DNA from: Nigrospora sphaerica
Lineage: Eukaryota; Ascomycota; Sordariomycetes; Amphisphaeriales; Apiosporaceae
NCBI GenBank assembly: GCA_018287875.1
Contig: JAGVVL010000013.1
Location: 3,782,001 to 3,846,000, forward strand
Reading direction: 5' to 3'
Length of the DNA: 64,000 nucleotides
Every line of letters starts with the position of its first letter. Within the stretch, counting starts at the first letter, position 1. The notes beneath the pieces were generated by a model. It did no database searches, had not been told where the DNA came from, and saw only the letters and a program-made list of their open reading frames with translations. Below are positions 22,338-35,100 of the stretch, one piece after another. The translations under genes and the position numbers were made by a program.

Positions 22338-25300
22338 TTCTAAATGAGCGTTCCTGATCTCGGTCGTTGTTGATACAGCGACTTGTCAGACCACCTAGAC
22401 GTGGGAGAAACGTTGCTGTATTACTAGATACTTAGATACTCACTGCCGCTAGGGGCTTGGGGAGAATGACACGAAATGAGTGGCCATTGTTTGAACCTAT
22501 ATCTATTAGAAGGTTGCTCCTGAAGCGAAATTAGCACCTGAAGGAACCTGCTCACTGTTGAACCGTGATGAAGAAGACGGATTGAGAACAAGAAGAAGAC
22601 GGCAGAATTAAAACCGGAGGAAGAAAGAGTCCGTTATATACAAAATGAATGAACCAGCCAGGGGTGAGACTGAGCACTTCCGGAACCCCCGCCTGCTCTA
22701 CGAGGCTTCACAGCCCGCCAACGTTTCGAATAGCGGGAGGAACGCCACCCCTCATGCCCACACTGCAAACAGCGCGAGGAATATGGGGTTGAAAGGCTTA
22801 CGAGGGCCCGGAAATTGCCTGGTCTTCTCGTAAAGGACCCAGTGAACGAATTTAAAAAGAAAGTGAGGTCTTTACGTAGAATTACCTCAAGAATGGGAAG
22901 TCTTCCTGATAATCGCATGCCTTAGATTGAAGTTGAGATTAAGTGAGAGTCCATCTTACCAACATCTATATACACTCTAAAACGAGTAAGTCACCAAGTA
23001 TTATGCTCTTTATAATTCCACTTATGCCTTCCTCATCTGTGTCCCCCGTCGTCAGTCCCGGTTCTGTGTCCTTCTAAGCTTGAGTGGAGTATTTATGTGT
23101 AGGGCGCTATCTGGCCTGCTTTGTAAATAACCTTGTTGTCGCACTTCGATCTACTATGGCAAAACTACTCAGGCAACTGGTAAAATGGTGTATGTTGTAC
23201 AAACAACGGCCTTAATACAGAAGCTCCCATTCAACTTGTCGAACGCTGAGTTCAGCTTGTTCCCGCTCAGCTCCCACCGTGCTTATTATGCGCGTGGTCT
23301 CGAAATGAATTTGGTATGCCCTCTTCATATTCGCCTCGTGACTTGAGTTCGTTGTGTCCGCTTTTCCAGGAAGCGGATCTCCTGGCCATTTGTGATTGCA
23401 TACAAGATAACACGTTTACATTGAAGTGGTCGCTTTCTGGGCCACTAGTCTTCTCTCTGGCCTCTTAATGATGACCTTCCATACGATAGGGATGGTGTTG
23501 GTGACGTTGATACATCCAAGACCATATATCCGTAGTAACAGAAGTGGCGACGGCCTGTGCAAAGGTTTTCGTGGGACTTTGGGCAGACAATCCACTCGCG
23601 CTCCTAGCACTTTGACAGTTAAACCATTCCAGGCATTTTGCTGTTCTAAAGACGGGGGAGACATAGATATCACATGGGAGAAATGAGGTGCCTAGGAAAA
23701 ATGGATGTTTGGGCTCCGAGTATGGCGCGAGCCGCTCGAGTATCAAGCGATGAAGCAGAGAAGGTCCGTCTACGCGCACCTGTCCGCCCAAAGCCGTCAC
23801 GAAGATGCCCCACTCAGCGAAGAGCGGGTGGCCTTGTTTTGCGTGTCGATTGAGTATGAGCAGCGTGTTGACTGTGCCGGAGACGGAATGGTAACGCTCG
23901 CATCGCGGTACGATGACCACGGGGAACACGTGGCAGGGGCAGGAGTACAATCCTGGAGGCTTTGGTCGGAGAGGATGTCAGTGGCCCCAGCTTCGAGCGG
24001 ATCATACTGAAGTCAGGAAGCGGAATATAACGTGAAGCCCGTTTCCCTACCTGGTGGCCCTGTGTCACGGTTCGCTGCTGGTCATGACTAGGCTGTGGGA
24101 TAAGGATAAACGTTATAGATTCACAGTAAGAGTGGAGGCGAATGGAGCGGCTCCGGCAGATGTCGCGTCAAAGCTTGCTACCCTGGAATACTGGTGGACC
24201 GCGGCATGGCACGACGAAATCGGGACCGGCGAGTAACAAAGAGAGCGGATAGACCTTGTGTCCCGTGCCCGCACTCGACTCAGACCCGATCTGCCTCACC
24301 CATCTTTCTCTCATAGCCTCGGTCTACCACCCCTGCCTTCTGGTCGCGGCTCTTCTTCCCCGCCCGCCCCTCTCTGGCGACCCCATATGGGCGACAGACA
24401 GCCCGCCCCCCTGCACTTACTTGTGGGCTGTGGGAAAAAATGGCACGTTTTCGCGGCAATTTTTTTCCCGGGGTGCCTGGTTCGCCCGCGCCCGGTCGCC
24501 ACGCCCAATTCTGGGTCCGAGCAGCCTCACGTGGGTTTAGTTCGCACCCCGCACCCACGCAGCGTATGACTCGCTGAAGCCTTGCCACGGATTCGTTGAT
24601 TATCTGTCGACTGTCCCACGAGTAATGGCATCGATCCATCCAGCCCGATGGACCGGGGGGGGGGGGGCGGCGGGCCTCCCGCGCAGGGCCCCGGGGAGGA
24701 GGGGCAAAGATTGTTGTCGGCCATACCATGTGTTCGCCTCCGGAACGTGTTGAAACGACGGCGGAATGCACGCGCAGTCGGCAGCCGGCAATGGACCCTG
24801 TGCGTTCCGTCATGTGTCGTGGCGGGTTTCCTCGGCGTGCTCACGACCGCTGTAGGACGATCCCCGGGCCGTGACCATGCCCAAAAAGGCCGTGACGGGC
24901 GGAGAAAGGGTGGAGCGTCGTCGGACGCGAGACGCTCGTGGTCGGTCGGTCAGTGCCGGAAAGGGAAATCAGAAAGCCCTCCCATTCTCCACCCCAACGG
25001 CCGAGCCCCGCCCTTCCGAGATTCAATATTACAGAAACCCCGCTCTCGGCGCGCTACTGTCAACGCAGGGGCCCCTCCGTGTCCAAGCGCAACGGCACCT
25101 CCTCTCCACTTCTCAGCTTTCTACGCTGCGAGTTGGGGCCTGGAATCTATGGGTACGGGCTGACGGCACGCCATATTCTGTGCAGGATGACGCGTATGCG
25201 CCCAAGAGGACCGAGAGTAGGCACCTGGACGGCCAGGCCAACGGGTGTGCGCTACGGCGTCGGCTAGCAAGGGGGGCAATCTGGGGAAAAGGGTAAAGTA

Positions 25301-26308
25301 GGTAGCATTTCGCGCACGTCATGAGGCGACCGACGGAATGTCACGATGGAACGTCACGATGGAATGTCACCCTCTCATGAATCCAACGCCAACCCGGCTG
25401 TCACTTCTCTCAGCCTCGTTGTTGCATCCCGTATCCGCCCGCCCCGCGTGTTCGTCCCATGTTTTGTGCGACTACTCAACAGCCGGCAGGAGGGGCTCGG
25501 CTATGTATGCAAGGTCCCACGTGACCCATTCATTCCCTCGCTCCACCACTATCATGAACGAGGATAACCCCTCCTCGGGAAGGAATCGAGCACGGGCCGC
25601 CGGTCAGCCAGAGGGCCAGACTTAACCCTGCCCATCTGCTTTTCAGCTCCGAACCCGCTTGCTGAAACAGCAGGGTGACATTGCGATGATCCTTCACGAC
25701 CCGTCTCTTCCTGTTTGCGCGTCAACGTACATCGGGCAAAGCTCCATCGTCCGATAGTTGTGTCACCACTTTCGGGAAACAGCGGGGCCGCGCGGACGTT
25801 GAGGGCGCCTGCTCTACCGGGTAAGTCATTCGCTAGCCTGGGCGGGGGAGCGGACGAGCGCGGACTCCCGTCTATCGCTTCGCCACGGACCCTTGTGGCC
25901 CAGAACCTGTATCGTGGATGCCGCCACTGTTTACGGGCCCTGCCTCTTCCTCCCATATCTACTGGGTACCACTGGGCGGGTCAGGCGATATCGCCGCCCC
26001 GCGAAGAGAGCACCTGTTATCTCGGGTACCCGGTCGACGCTTTGGCCTCTGCGAACAGACGACGGGGAGGGGCGATTGCGGGCCAGACAGGCAAAAAAAA
26101 TGCCGGACTCACTACCACAATCGTCGAATCCGTGTAGGCGGAGGCACTACGGTGTCGCGGGGACGGTGAAACAAGCACAAGGTAGGTCCTGTCCGGTTTT
26201 CATATTGAAGGCGTCCAACCCGCGACCGAAACCCTTTTGATTTTCTTTTCGCGCGATCAAGGTTTCCCCCCAATCTCGCTAACCGCTGGCTGGTCCCCCG
26301 CACTGACC
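22338..26308. other. Long gene-free stretch upstream of the CFEM receptor
   Basis: Four kilobases with no supported gene. It is moderately AT-rich to about 24 kb, then GC-rich. Open frames such as 23465-23950 (minus) and 24648-25163 (plus) show no recognisable domain. A 13-G run is at 24655-24667. The last 100 bp are the likely promoter and leader of the receptor gene. Confidence 0.4.
25335..25370. repeat. Three tandem 13-bp units
   Basis: Units GGAATGTCACGAT, GGAACGTCACGAT and a partial GGAATGTCAC follow each other without gaps. They contain the word CGTCAC/TGTCAC, but no function can be claimed. Confidence 0.7.
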
Positions 26309-28592
26309 ATGCAACGGCTCCTGCTTTCCCTCTTGGCGGTTGCCGCCCTCGTCCTGCCCTGCCAGGCGGCGCCGGCGCCCTATCATCGCGAGTCCGCCGC
26401 CCACGCCGCCCCGGTGAGCAGCCGGGCTACCTCGTCGCCTTTGGACCTGGTGTCTCAGCTATCCACCTGTGCCGTACGTGATTTCCTACCCCATACTGCC
26501 GACCTTCCGGCCTACCTGGTTTCCCAGCCGTGAAACCGCCCCCGTCTTGTTTGACCCGTCATCTTGGGCCAACCCGGCTGACATGGAGTGTCCTGCCTCT
26601 GGAAACAGCTTACGTGCCTGATCACGAAGGCGCCCGAGTATGGCTGTTCTGTCGTGGATATCGAGTGCCAATGTAACAGCAAACCGCTCTACGAGGCCCT
26701 ATCGGCCTGCATGGTGATGAACTGTACGCTCGAGGAGGCCATCGGTAAGCTGAGCCCGTCTGTCCATGTTCCCAGCCCACCCTGGGCCGAATCAGGAACG
26801 ACCGAGGTCGGCTCGCTAACGGTAACACGTATCGACAGGTCTTGCCAAGGTGGATGCGCAGCAGTGCAACCGGCCGACGGATTCGCGGAACAGCCAGTTT
26901 ATGAGTATTTTTTACGCATTCTCCTTCCTCATCTACACGCCGTTTGCGCTCCGTATGGTCTCCCGGGCTTTTGTCACCAAAAAGCTGTGGTGGGACGACT
27001 TCTTTCACTTTGTCGCTATTGTACGTATTAGCACGCCGGCCGGCCTGGCCGTGAGTGTCTTGGGCGATTTGCTAACGAGCCGCTTACTAGGTTATTACCT
27101 TTGCTATAACCTACTGTGTCGACCAGCGTAAGTGCAATCCCGCTCCAGTGGCTTTTCTATTCCCTCTGGGCTGGGAAACTGGCCGTTTGAAAGCCAACAC
27201 CGGCTGTACGTCGGGTTGGGGGGCAGGACCTACAAACAGAGCCATCTCCCCCATTCGTCAGATTGAGCTTCCACCCAAATGGCCAGTTTCCGGCCCCAAG
27301 GGCACAAGGGTTGGCACAAAACTAACCAAAGACGACAGTCGGCAAGTTGGGGTTCGGAAACCATCTTTTCCAAGTCGAGCCTGAGGCCCTACAAATATTT
27401 TGGATGTGGTGTAAGCAGAAACCGTATCGCTCTGTTTTTGCTCGTTCCCCTTGCTAACGGTCGGCCCTCCTTTTCTCCCCTCTCTAGCTTATATCGGCCA
27501 ACTTCTTTGGGCCACAAGCATCCTAGCACTAAAGGTCTCAGTCCTGTGCTTCTACCTCCATTTGTTCCCCGACCGGAAATTCAAGCTTGCTTGTTCCGTC
27601 GTTTTGGGTATCATGGTGGTCGGGGGCACCGGGTTCATCCTCCTCGACGTGTTCCAGTGTATGCCCATTTCAGCCGGGTGGACGTTGCAGCACGGCCCTG
27701 ACGCCAAATGTATCAAGCTCTCCACTGTTGCTATATCCGGCGCCTCTTTCAACGTCTTGTCCGAGATTGCCATTTTCATACTACCTATGCCTATCTTAGC
27801 GACTTTGCAATTAAAGCTGCAGAAGAAGATAGGAGTCATTATACTCCTGGGACTTGGACTTATGTGGGTATCTCTCGGACCGCGCTTCTTTTCCTGGTGG
27901 ACGCCTCTAACCCGCCACTTGTCTTCTAGAACAATCATTCTCGCGCTCGTCCGAATCCGCTTCCTCATGGACGTGGATGGGTACTACGATGCCACATGTA
28001 AGTTGCCTCGATTTGTTTTTTCAATTCCGCCCTCCTTTCTCCCCTGGGACCGCTGCTTCTGTCCATGAGCACAACGTATAGAAAGCCGATGCTGACGAAA
28101 CATTTTTCTGGCCCAGATCGACTCTTCCCAGGTTTTCAATGGACGGCCGTCGAGGTTCTGTCGGCGCACTTCGTCACGGCGGCGCCGGCCGTCAGCGCCC
28201 TCATGAAGGTTGTCCAAGGACACCTGTCGACGGTGGTCCGCAAGTCGGGCTACCTGGGCTCCCGGAGCTCGAAGGAAAAGGTCGAGGTGTCGCATGATAG
28301 CGCCCCTGCCGGCGGCCCACAGGCGGCGAGGGCAACATTGCCGCCACCGCCGCCGCCACCGCCGGCGTACCGGCGCCACGGCGGGTACGACGTCTACGGT
28401 GACTTCGATTTTGACGATGACGAGGAAGAGGACGAAGTCGAGCTTCGCCGGTCGATTTCGAGTTACGTCACGGCGTCAAGTAGAATGTCGGCCATAAGTA
28501 GCGCCAGGGCTTCTTTTGGAAGTACGATGTCACAGGTGATGTCGGCAGACACAAAGGCCCCAAGCAGAGAGGCAAAGGTTATGAATAAATGA
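26309..28592 (+). CDS. CFEM-domain, rhodopsin-type seven-helix membrane protein (PTH11-like receptor)
   Basis: Eight exons: 26309-26473, 26609-26744, 26839-27020, 27091-27127, 27339-27410, 27488-27863, 27930-27997 and 28132-28592, giving about 498 aa. Every junction keeps frame with GT...AG; the last acceptor could also be at 28116 (plus 5 aa). A signal peptide (1-20) leads to a CFEM domain with all eight cysteines in the expected spacing: STCA|LTC, x9, C-SVVD-IE-CQC, x11 C, MVMN C, x15 C, including the Asp before CxC. Then follow hydrophobic helices (MSIFYAFSFLIYTPFALRMV, WWDDFFHFVAI, YIGQLLWATSILALKVSVLC) with the KKLWWDD and SILALKVSVLCFYL signatures of the fungal rhodopsin/PTH11 family. 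The cytosolic tail has Pro, Asp/Glu and Ser-rich runs. Pth11 of Magnaporthe senses surface cues upstream of G-protein/cAMP signalling, so a similar plasma-membrane role is inferred here. Confidence 0.88.
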
Positions 28593-30019
28593 AGTTAAAT
28601 ACGGTCCAACCTCTGTTCATCCATCTTTGGCTCCTGACTCCTGGCGCCTGCCCCTTGGATGTTTTTCGGTCCTTATTACACCGGGGTCTCGCGAGCGTCT
28701 CGTTGGGCCGCCGGGGGCTTTCCTGGAATCTACACCTCCCAATGTGCTCCAGTCTGTTCATCTCATTATACCTCTGGGTATTTTGGACTATGAGTTCATG
28801 TTTCGGACAAAGAGCTGTCCTCGAATCTCAGGTTGCTACGGTCCCTCTCGCTTTTGTGGGCCAAGCCTAAGAAAAGTTTGGGCGTAACGGAGTGCGGCGT
28901 TGGCCGCGCCACCAGACGAGAGGTCATCCCGGGTTCGGTACGGATCGGCAAAGGGCAGGATTGCACTAAGGCCGAAAGAAGCCCGCTTGCCCGGGCTTAT
29001 CCTGACAGGAGTTTCGTGCGGACGCCTTTTCAGCCCCGTCCCTGCGGACACCCCGGCCAACCGAAAACCCGGGTATCGCTGTCGCCGTCCCCTGCAGCGC
29101 ACCGCAATCGGGAAACGCGTTTGTGTTCGGGCCTTCTCCACTTTCCCTCGCCACGGCATGTGGCCCGAATAGGCTGTTCTCCCGCGGGGGGCAGCACCAC
29201 CATGGAGGGGCCGCCCGCCGTGAGATCTCACGTCAAGAAGGGCCCGTGGTCTCGAGGGGAGAAACCCATGGCGGTCGAAGGTCCTGGTGCTCGAGAGCTG
29301 GGCAACCCTGACAACGCGGGGGTGGCGCAGCGGCGGTACTGGTTGCTGGGCACCGATACGCCGCCTGTACTGATCTCATGGTGCCCTTCCGGTTGTGCCT
29401 ATCGGTGGTCTGGTTACGATGAGTGCCGAAGGACAACTCCGGCAACGCCGTCTCATACTACCTTCGACTGACCGCGGGGACGTCGAAGGGGACATGGTCC
29501 CAACGTCCTCTCCCATTGGACGCATCGCATTTTGACCTACTTGTATAGTTGTTTGACCATTGGTCTAGCGCTGACGTGAAGGCCCACGGCATCCAGTGCC
29601 AAGCCCTGCTTGCTGACGCCGTACGACGCAAACTCGAGCGCCCTGTATGTCGTACCACTAAGCTACTACAGGAGCTTGGTGGTAGCTTGGCACGTAGTCG
29701 CTTCGTACGGCTGGCGATTCATATAAGGCCTGGGAGGTGGATCATGTCACGGCATGGAACCAGACATGTCGTAAATCCAACGTCGTTGTCGTTACCGCCT
29801 TGCTAACGGTGTCTGTCCCACTCTTGGTGCTGACGTGATATACATCTACGGTCCTGATGCTCAGGATTATGGTAGACGTCCTTCCGTGGGCCATGGGCGC
29901 CATAGGCGGCGGTCGAGACCTCGAGAACAGGTTGTCGTGTTTCCCTTTATCTAGTTTGCAGCCTCCCTCTACCACTCGTTGGCTCTCAAGAGACGCCGTG
30001 CCGGAATACCACGCCCAAG
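28593..30019. other. Intergenic region before the P450
   Basis: No supported gene. Open frames here (for example 28833-29471) have mixed composition and no motif. It includes the promoter and leader of the P450 gene. Confidence 0.4.
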
Positions 30020-31949
30020 ATGTCGTCGGTGTTGCTCCTCGAAACGTGGCACAGCACGCAACTGTGCTCCCTGGCGGCCCTGACGGGCGCCGTCGCCCAC
30101 GCGCTCTACTTCGTCCGCGGACGTCACGACCATTATGCGCTCGTCATTGCCGGCGTCCACGCCGGGGCGGGGGCGCTGCTCGCCGCCGTGGCCGTGGTGC
30201 ATCTTGGGCTCGTTTCCGGGCTCCGTCTTGCACTGGCGCTGAGTACTAGCTATCTGGGCGCCTTGTTCGGCAGCATCGCCGCCTACCGGCTATTCCTGCA
30301 CCCGCTGGCGCGCTTCCCCGGCCCCGTCGCCGCCCGGCTCACCAAGTTCTACGGTCCGTGGATCGCGCGGAACGGCCGCATGCATTGGGAACATTCGCGA
30401 CTCATAGCCGAGTACGGTCCCATCGTACGAATAGGTGGGATGGCCCCCCTTCCACCCCGTCTCCTTTGATGCGTACATGTCAGATCAAGGTTGGGGATAA
30501 TGCTGATGTCTACTTACACAGCCCCGAACGAGCTCATCATCGCATCGGTCAGCGCCATTCAGACCGTTCACGGGGCCGCCTCACGCTGCGACAAGAGCCG
30601 CGAGTGCTACGAATTCATCACAGTCGATGGGGTGCACACCCTCGACTCGGTCGGCACGAAGGAAGAGCATCGTAAGCGGCGCTTTGTGTGGGAGCAAGCC
30701 ATGAGCAGTTCCTGTCCGTCTCATCCCCCCCTCTCTTGTCTTTTGTCCTTTTGTTCCTGACGCATCTTGTCTGTTCCTGCCAGATCAAGGGGCGTATGAG
30801 CAGCACGCGCACACCACCGTCGAGGACTGGCTGGCTAAGCTGGCCGAGTTGGACGGCGCGCCGATCAACGCGACTCTTTACGCGCTGCTGCTCCCCTTCG
30901 ACAACATCGGCCGCGTCGGGTTCTCGCGCGAGTTCGGCATGGTACGCAGCGGGCGCGGGACGGAGCTTCTCCGGCTCTTGGGGGTCGGCTTTGACGCCGC
31001 CGGCAAGCTGGGCCAGATGGGCTGGCCGATCGGCGTGCTCCGCAGCCTCGGTCTCACCCCCGACGAGGACAAGCTGGCCGTGTACCTCGACGAGTTGATC
31101 GACCACAGAATAGAGGTAAGCCCGTATCTCCTCTGCCAACCCCCCCGGCATCGGGCAGGGGAGGTTCAGACAAGCTGTAGTTTCACACTGGCACCGACGA
31201 GCTGACCTTGCCACCAGAACGACTCGCCAGGCAAGCAGGACATCATGAGCGCCATGCTCGCCGACATGCGGGCGCCGGCGCCCCGGTCCATCCCGAGCCG
31301 CGCCGTCCTGCGCGCCGAAGTCGGGGCCATCCTGACCGGGGGCACCGACACTATCGGCGTGGTGCTAACGTACGCCTTCTACTACCTGGCGGCGTCGAAG
31401 GCGCGGCAGGCGGCGCTGCGCGCGGCCGTGGCGCCGGCCCGCGGGGCCACGACGCCGGGCCGCTTCGACGACCGGGACCTGGAGCCGGTGGCGGAGCTGA
31501 CGGCCTTTGTGCACGAGGTGCTGCGGCTGCACAGCCCGGCCTGCAACAACGGGGCGCGCACGGTGCCGGCGGGCGGGCTCGTCGTCGACGGCGCACACGT
31601 GCCGGGCGGCGCCTCGGTCCTCGTGCCCATCCACTCGCTCCAGACGGACGCGCGTTACTTCGCCGACCCCCTGACCTTCCGGCCCGAGCGCTGGACGACG
31701 CGCCCCGACCTCGTCCGCGACCGCCGCGCCTTCCACCCCTTCCTCGTCGGCCCCTACAACTGCGTCGGCAAACGCCTCGCCCTGCGCTTCGTCCGCCTTG
31801 TCCTCGCCGCCACCCTCGCCGCCTACGACATCGCCCTCGCTCCCGGCGAGGACGGCCGCGCCGTCCACGACGACGCCGTTAACTGCCTCATCCTCAAGCC
31901 CGGCCCGCTGCGGTGCGTCTTCCGGAAACGGCCCGGCCAGGAGGCGTAG
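30020..31949 (+). CDS. Cytochrome P450 monooxygenase
   Basis: Four exons, 30020-30434, 30522-30671, 30784-31115 and 31218-31949, encode 542 aa, with GTGGGA/GTAAGC donors and ACAG/CCAG/CCAG acceptors. Three hydrophobic N-terminal segments (residues about 12-90) anchor it in the ER, followed by the Pro-rich hinge HPLARFPGPVAARL. In the last exon are the I-helix GAILTGGTDTIG, the K-helix ExxR as EVLRLHSP, the meander RPERW, and the heme loop FLVGPYNCVGKRLA with the thiolate Cys at 31761-31763. The triple N-terminal segment and overall style resemble the fungal tryprostatin 6-hydroxylase/benzoate hydroxylase-like CYPs. The usual acid-Thr pair of the I helix appears as GGTDT, so oxygen activation should be intact. 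Substrate and redox partner choice cannot be read. It lies 1.4 kb from the CFEM receptor, but no other biosynthetic gene is adjacent. Confidence 0.93.
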
Positions 31950-32080
31950 CAGTTCGGAGGGCGTTGTAGGATAAGGCGAGAGCGCCGCTGCTGGGCCAAA
32001 GCGTAGTGGGCCTTTTGTCTTCTGCGTCCGGGGATCCGAGGCTTTTTATTTTACCTGCACTTATGGCCCTATACGATTGC

Positions 32081-32176
32081 TTCCACACTCCACACATGTT
32101 ACATTTTAGGCTTGTCCGTGTCGGTGGATTCCACACTCCACACATGTTACATTTCAGGCTTGTCCGTGTCGGTGGA
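32081..32176. repeat. Two tandem 48-bp units
   Basis: A 48-bp unit beginning TTCCACACTCCACACATGTT is repeated head to tail with one T/C difference (ATTTTAGG versus ATTTCAGG). It lies about 130 bp after the P450 stop, so it may be transcribed in the 3' UTR. This looks like a recent duplication. Confidence 0.9.
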
Positions 32177-35100
32177 TTCCCATTGCAGGCTGTCGAGTAT
32201 CTCGAGTAGCGACTTTCTTTCTCCTTCGAATGAGAAAGAAAACCAAAGAACCCACAAAGGCAACCACAGCCAGAGGGCCTAGTGCCGCGCCCACGGTCTA
32301 AACCTGCGACGGCGTAGACGCGGCGCCGGACGTGGGCACGGAGACGGAAGAGAACGTTGCCGTTGGGTCGCATCAGAATAGGACCATGAAAGGTCCCGTA
32401 CGCACCAGCATGAGGGGCTGATGTCTTTAGATGACGGGTTGCTGCGGCTGCTTTGGGTGGATGAGGTGAAGGCTGGACTTGGCGCATGGAGCTGTTATCT
32501 GATGTCAGTATCCTTATCAGCGGGCTCGCAATTACCCTGGTCATTCTCGAGACTGGTCGATCCGAAACGGATCTGGATCTCGCCTCCAGAAGATCTTGGC
32601 AGGTGGCAGGTAGAGCGGAGCCGGTAGAGCTGAGCCTGCGACGTCCCCTCAAGAGTGGATAATGGTATACGTTGGCGTGGGGAGTGGGTGAAACGAGACA
32701 GATATGGTGGTTGGCCAAGCCGAGTTGCTAAATCAGGCAAGGTAGATGAGCGTCGACCAATGAACCCACTGGAGAGGAGTACGTAGCCTCCCTGTTCTAG
32801 GTACGGAGCGATTGGGCCGAGTGAGGGTATACATTGTTCCAGGGTCTAGCGCGGCCACCCGGAGTCAGTGGGCAAGGGAGATCTTCAGATGGCCCGTTGT
32901 GTTGGGTTCGTAGCTTGGCCACCCGTTCGGCCAGGTATGTGGCTGCACGAAGAAATCGGCCTTTACAAGACCGAGTACGTGAATCTCTCCGAATTGCCCG
33001 CACTTCGTCGCTATCGCAGAGTACGTGGGAAGCCGACAGAAGCCCGACCTAATGACCCGGGCATGGGAGCGTCTTGTAAGGCAGGGTCCGGACTTGTCAT
33101 GTGCAGCCCGCCATGGGGAATGGGGGTTTCGATAGCGACGCGCAAGCACGAGCGGGTGCATGGCTTGCGATGCGACCAGCCGCTGGAGAAAGCGTTGCGG
33201 GTTGGCCGGGGCCGAAACGCGGGTACTGTCTGCACCCCGGACGTGTGGCCCCAGCGCCTGACAGGGGAGGCTGAGACGGAGGCCAAGATTCGCGAGAGGG
33301 GTTGGGCCGCACGATAGGAGGCGGGCGCGTATGCCAGCAGAAGCAAAAAGGGGCGAACGGGCGGCACGGGTAAACAGCCCATGAAGGGACTATCGTTGGT
33401 GCCCGCTCTCGCGTGACGGGTTTCGGGCACCGTGGGTGTGTGGCCTTTTAGCCCGCGTGGGTGTTGTCTCCCCGGGATTTCTTTTTAGCCCGTGTTCGTG
33501 TGCCTCCCCGCTGTTTCTCTCGCGCGGGGAACGGAGAGAGACAAAGAAGCAAGGAAGTATAGAAAGAGCTGCCGCGCCAATGACAAGGCGTCGCATCGCA
33601 TTGCTCACGCAGAGCAGGGCGCGTGGTGAGGTGGCTGTGGCGCGTTACTTGCCGTGCCGCCGTACTGCATGGCTGGCTGCCGCATGCAGCGCGCCAATGC
33701 CACATGACGGATCGCCCAGGCAGACCGGCCGCCGTACGTGCGGATGACATGGGAAAACAAAAACCGATACGGGGCCGGGTAATTCAAACCCACAAACGAC
33801 GCCGTCGCTAAGGCGCAAAACATACCCGTTGACACGTCATGCTGCCTTCATGCTTCGTCTGGCATGTGACGATGCGCCCAGCTTCTCATTGCGGGCTTTG
33901 GGGGTGGTGCCGTGTCGGTGCGTCCTGGTGGAATCGCCGGCCTGTGTTTAGGACCTGGGTAGAATCTGCCGGCAGCTCATCTTCGTCGACCCGTAACGGT
34001 GGTGATGGAACAGCCAAGTCCAGTGGGAGAGGCCGTGCAACAGAGAAAACGGAGGAGTCAACAGCGCAGCTGGACAGCGTAGATAGAGAAAAGGCCAACC
34101 TGAAGCACATGTTTGTTTCGACCGACACCTCAAAATAGCAGCGGGAAACTCGCTCTCCCCACCCACTAGGGATCCCTCCTAGATCTCAGCGCGGCCCAAT
34201 TGCCGGTGCGCGATTGCGTGGGGCTGCATTGCCACTTTGATCGTTTCGGCCTCCTCTTGGCTGGATTCTGGAAAGCGGCGGCACGCGCCGCCAAGGCTGG
34301 GACGAAAACGAGCGAGGCTGGAAGAAGACGTTTTGACGATGGAGGGATTGGTCCTCGTAGTGGAGGCTTGATGGATCCCACCCCGACGGCAGGTTTCGCG
34401 ATCGCCCGTCCAGCGGCCGGAGCCACATCCGTGACAGCCGTTGACAATGGGCGGACAGCGACCCAGCCATGCCACCGAACCGCCGGCCCAGCGACAAGAG
34501 GAGCCCAGAAGTGTCCATCGGCCCGTTTCCCAACAACTTACTGTACTTCGCAGGCGTCTCTGCTGGACCCTCGGCCTCTCCCGGCGGGCGAGCTTAGCTT
34601 GTAGGGCCACGTCTTGGCCTGACCGCCGCCGTGAGTGGCGCCACTGGCCGCCCGATCAGATGATGGCCGTCGTGATGTGCAGCCTGGACCCGGGCACACA
34701 GGGCTCTGGTGCAGGTCGGGCGATCAACGGCCCAATGCATCAAATGCAGCGAGATGGAGCCCTCAACTCCACTATCGACGGTACTTCGAGCGTGGTCCTA
34801 GCCATGCCTGGCCTCCCGTTTCATGTGCTTTTGCTTTCCCATGCTGCTGCACGCTTGTCGGTCCTCGTCGTCGTTGCATCGCAGCCCGAGTCGCGCGGTT
34901 CAGCCAGTCAAAGACGAGAGGGCCGCGTTCGAGGCCACCCTTATCGAAGCGCCAAGCGTGCCACTCGCTTGCCATCCGGCTACCGCGCTCCGTTATATCT
35001 GTACACCGTCCTCCGTCCTCCCCTGTCCTCCTGGGTCCCGGCCCGACTCTATTTACAACCACAAAGGCCCCGCCCAGAGCCATGCCAGGGGCGTCGCGGG

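Noticed and set aside
26309..31949. CFEM receptor and P450 considered as part of a secondary-metabolite cluster
   Set aside because: No polyketide synthase, peptide synthetase, terpene cyclase, transporter or pathway regulator is adjacent.
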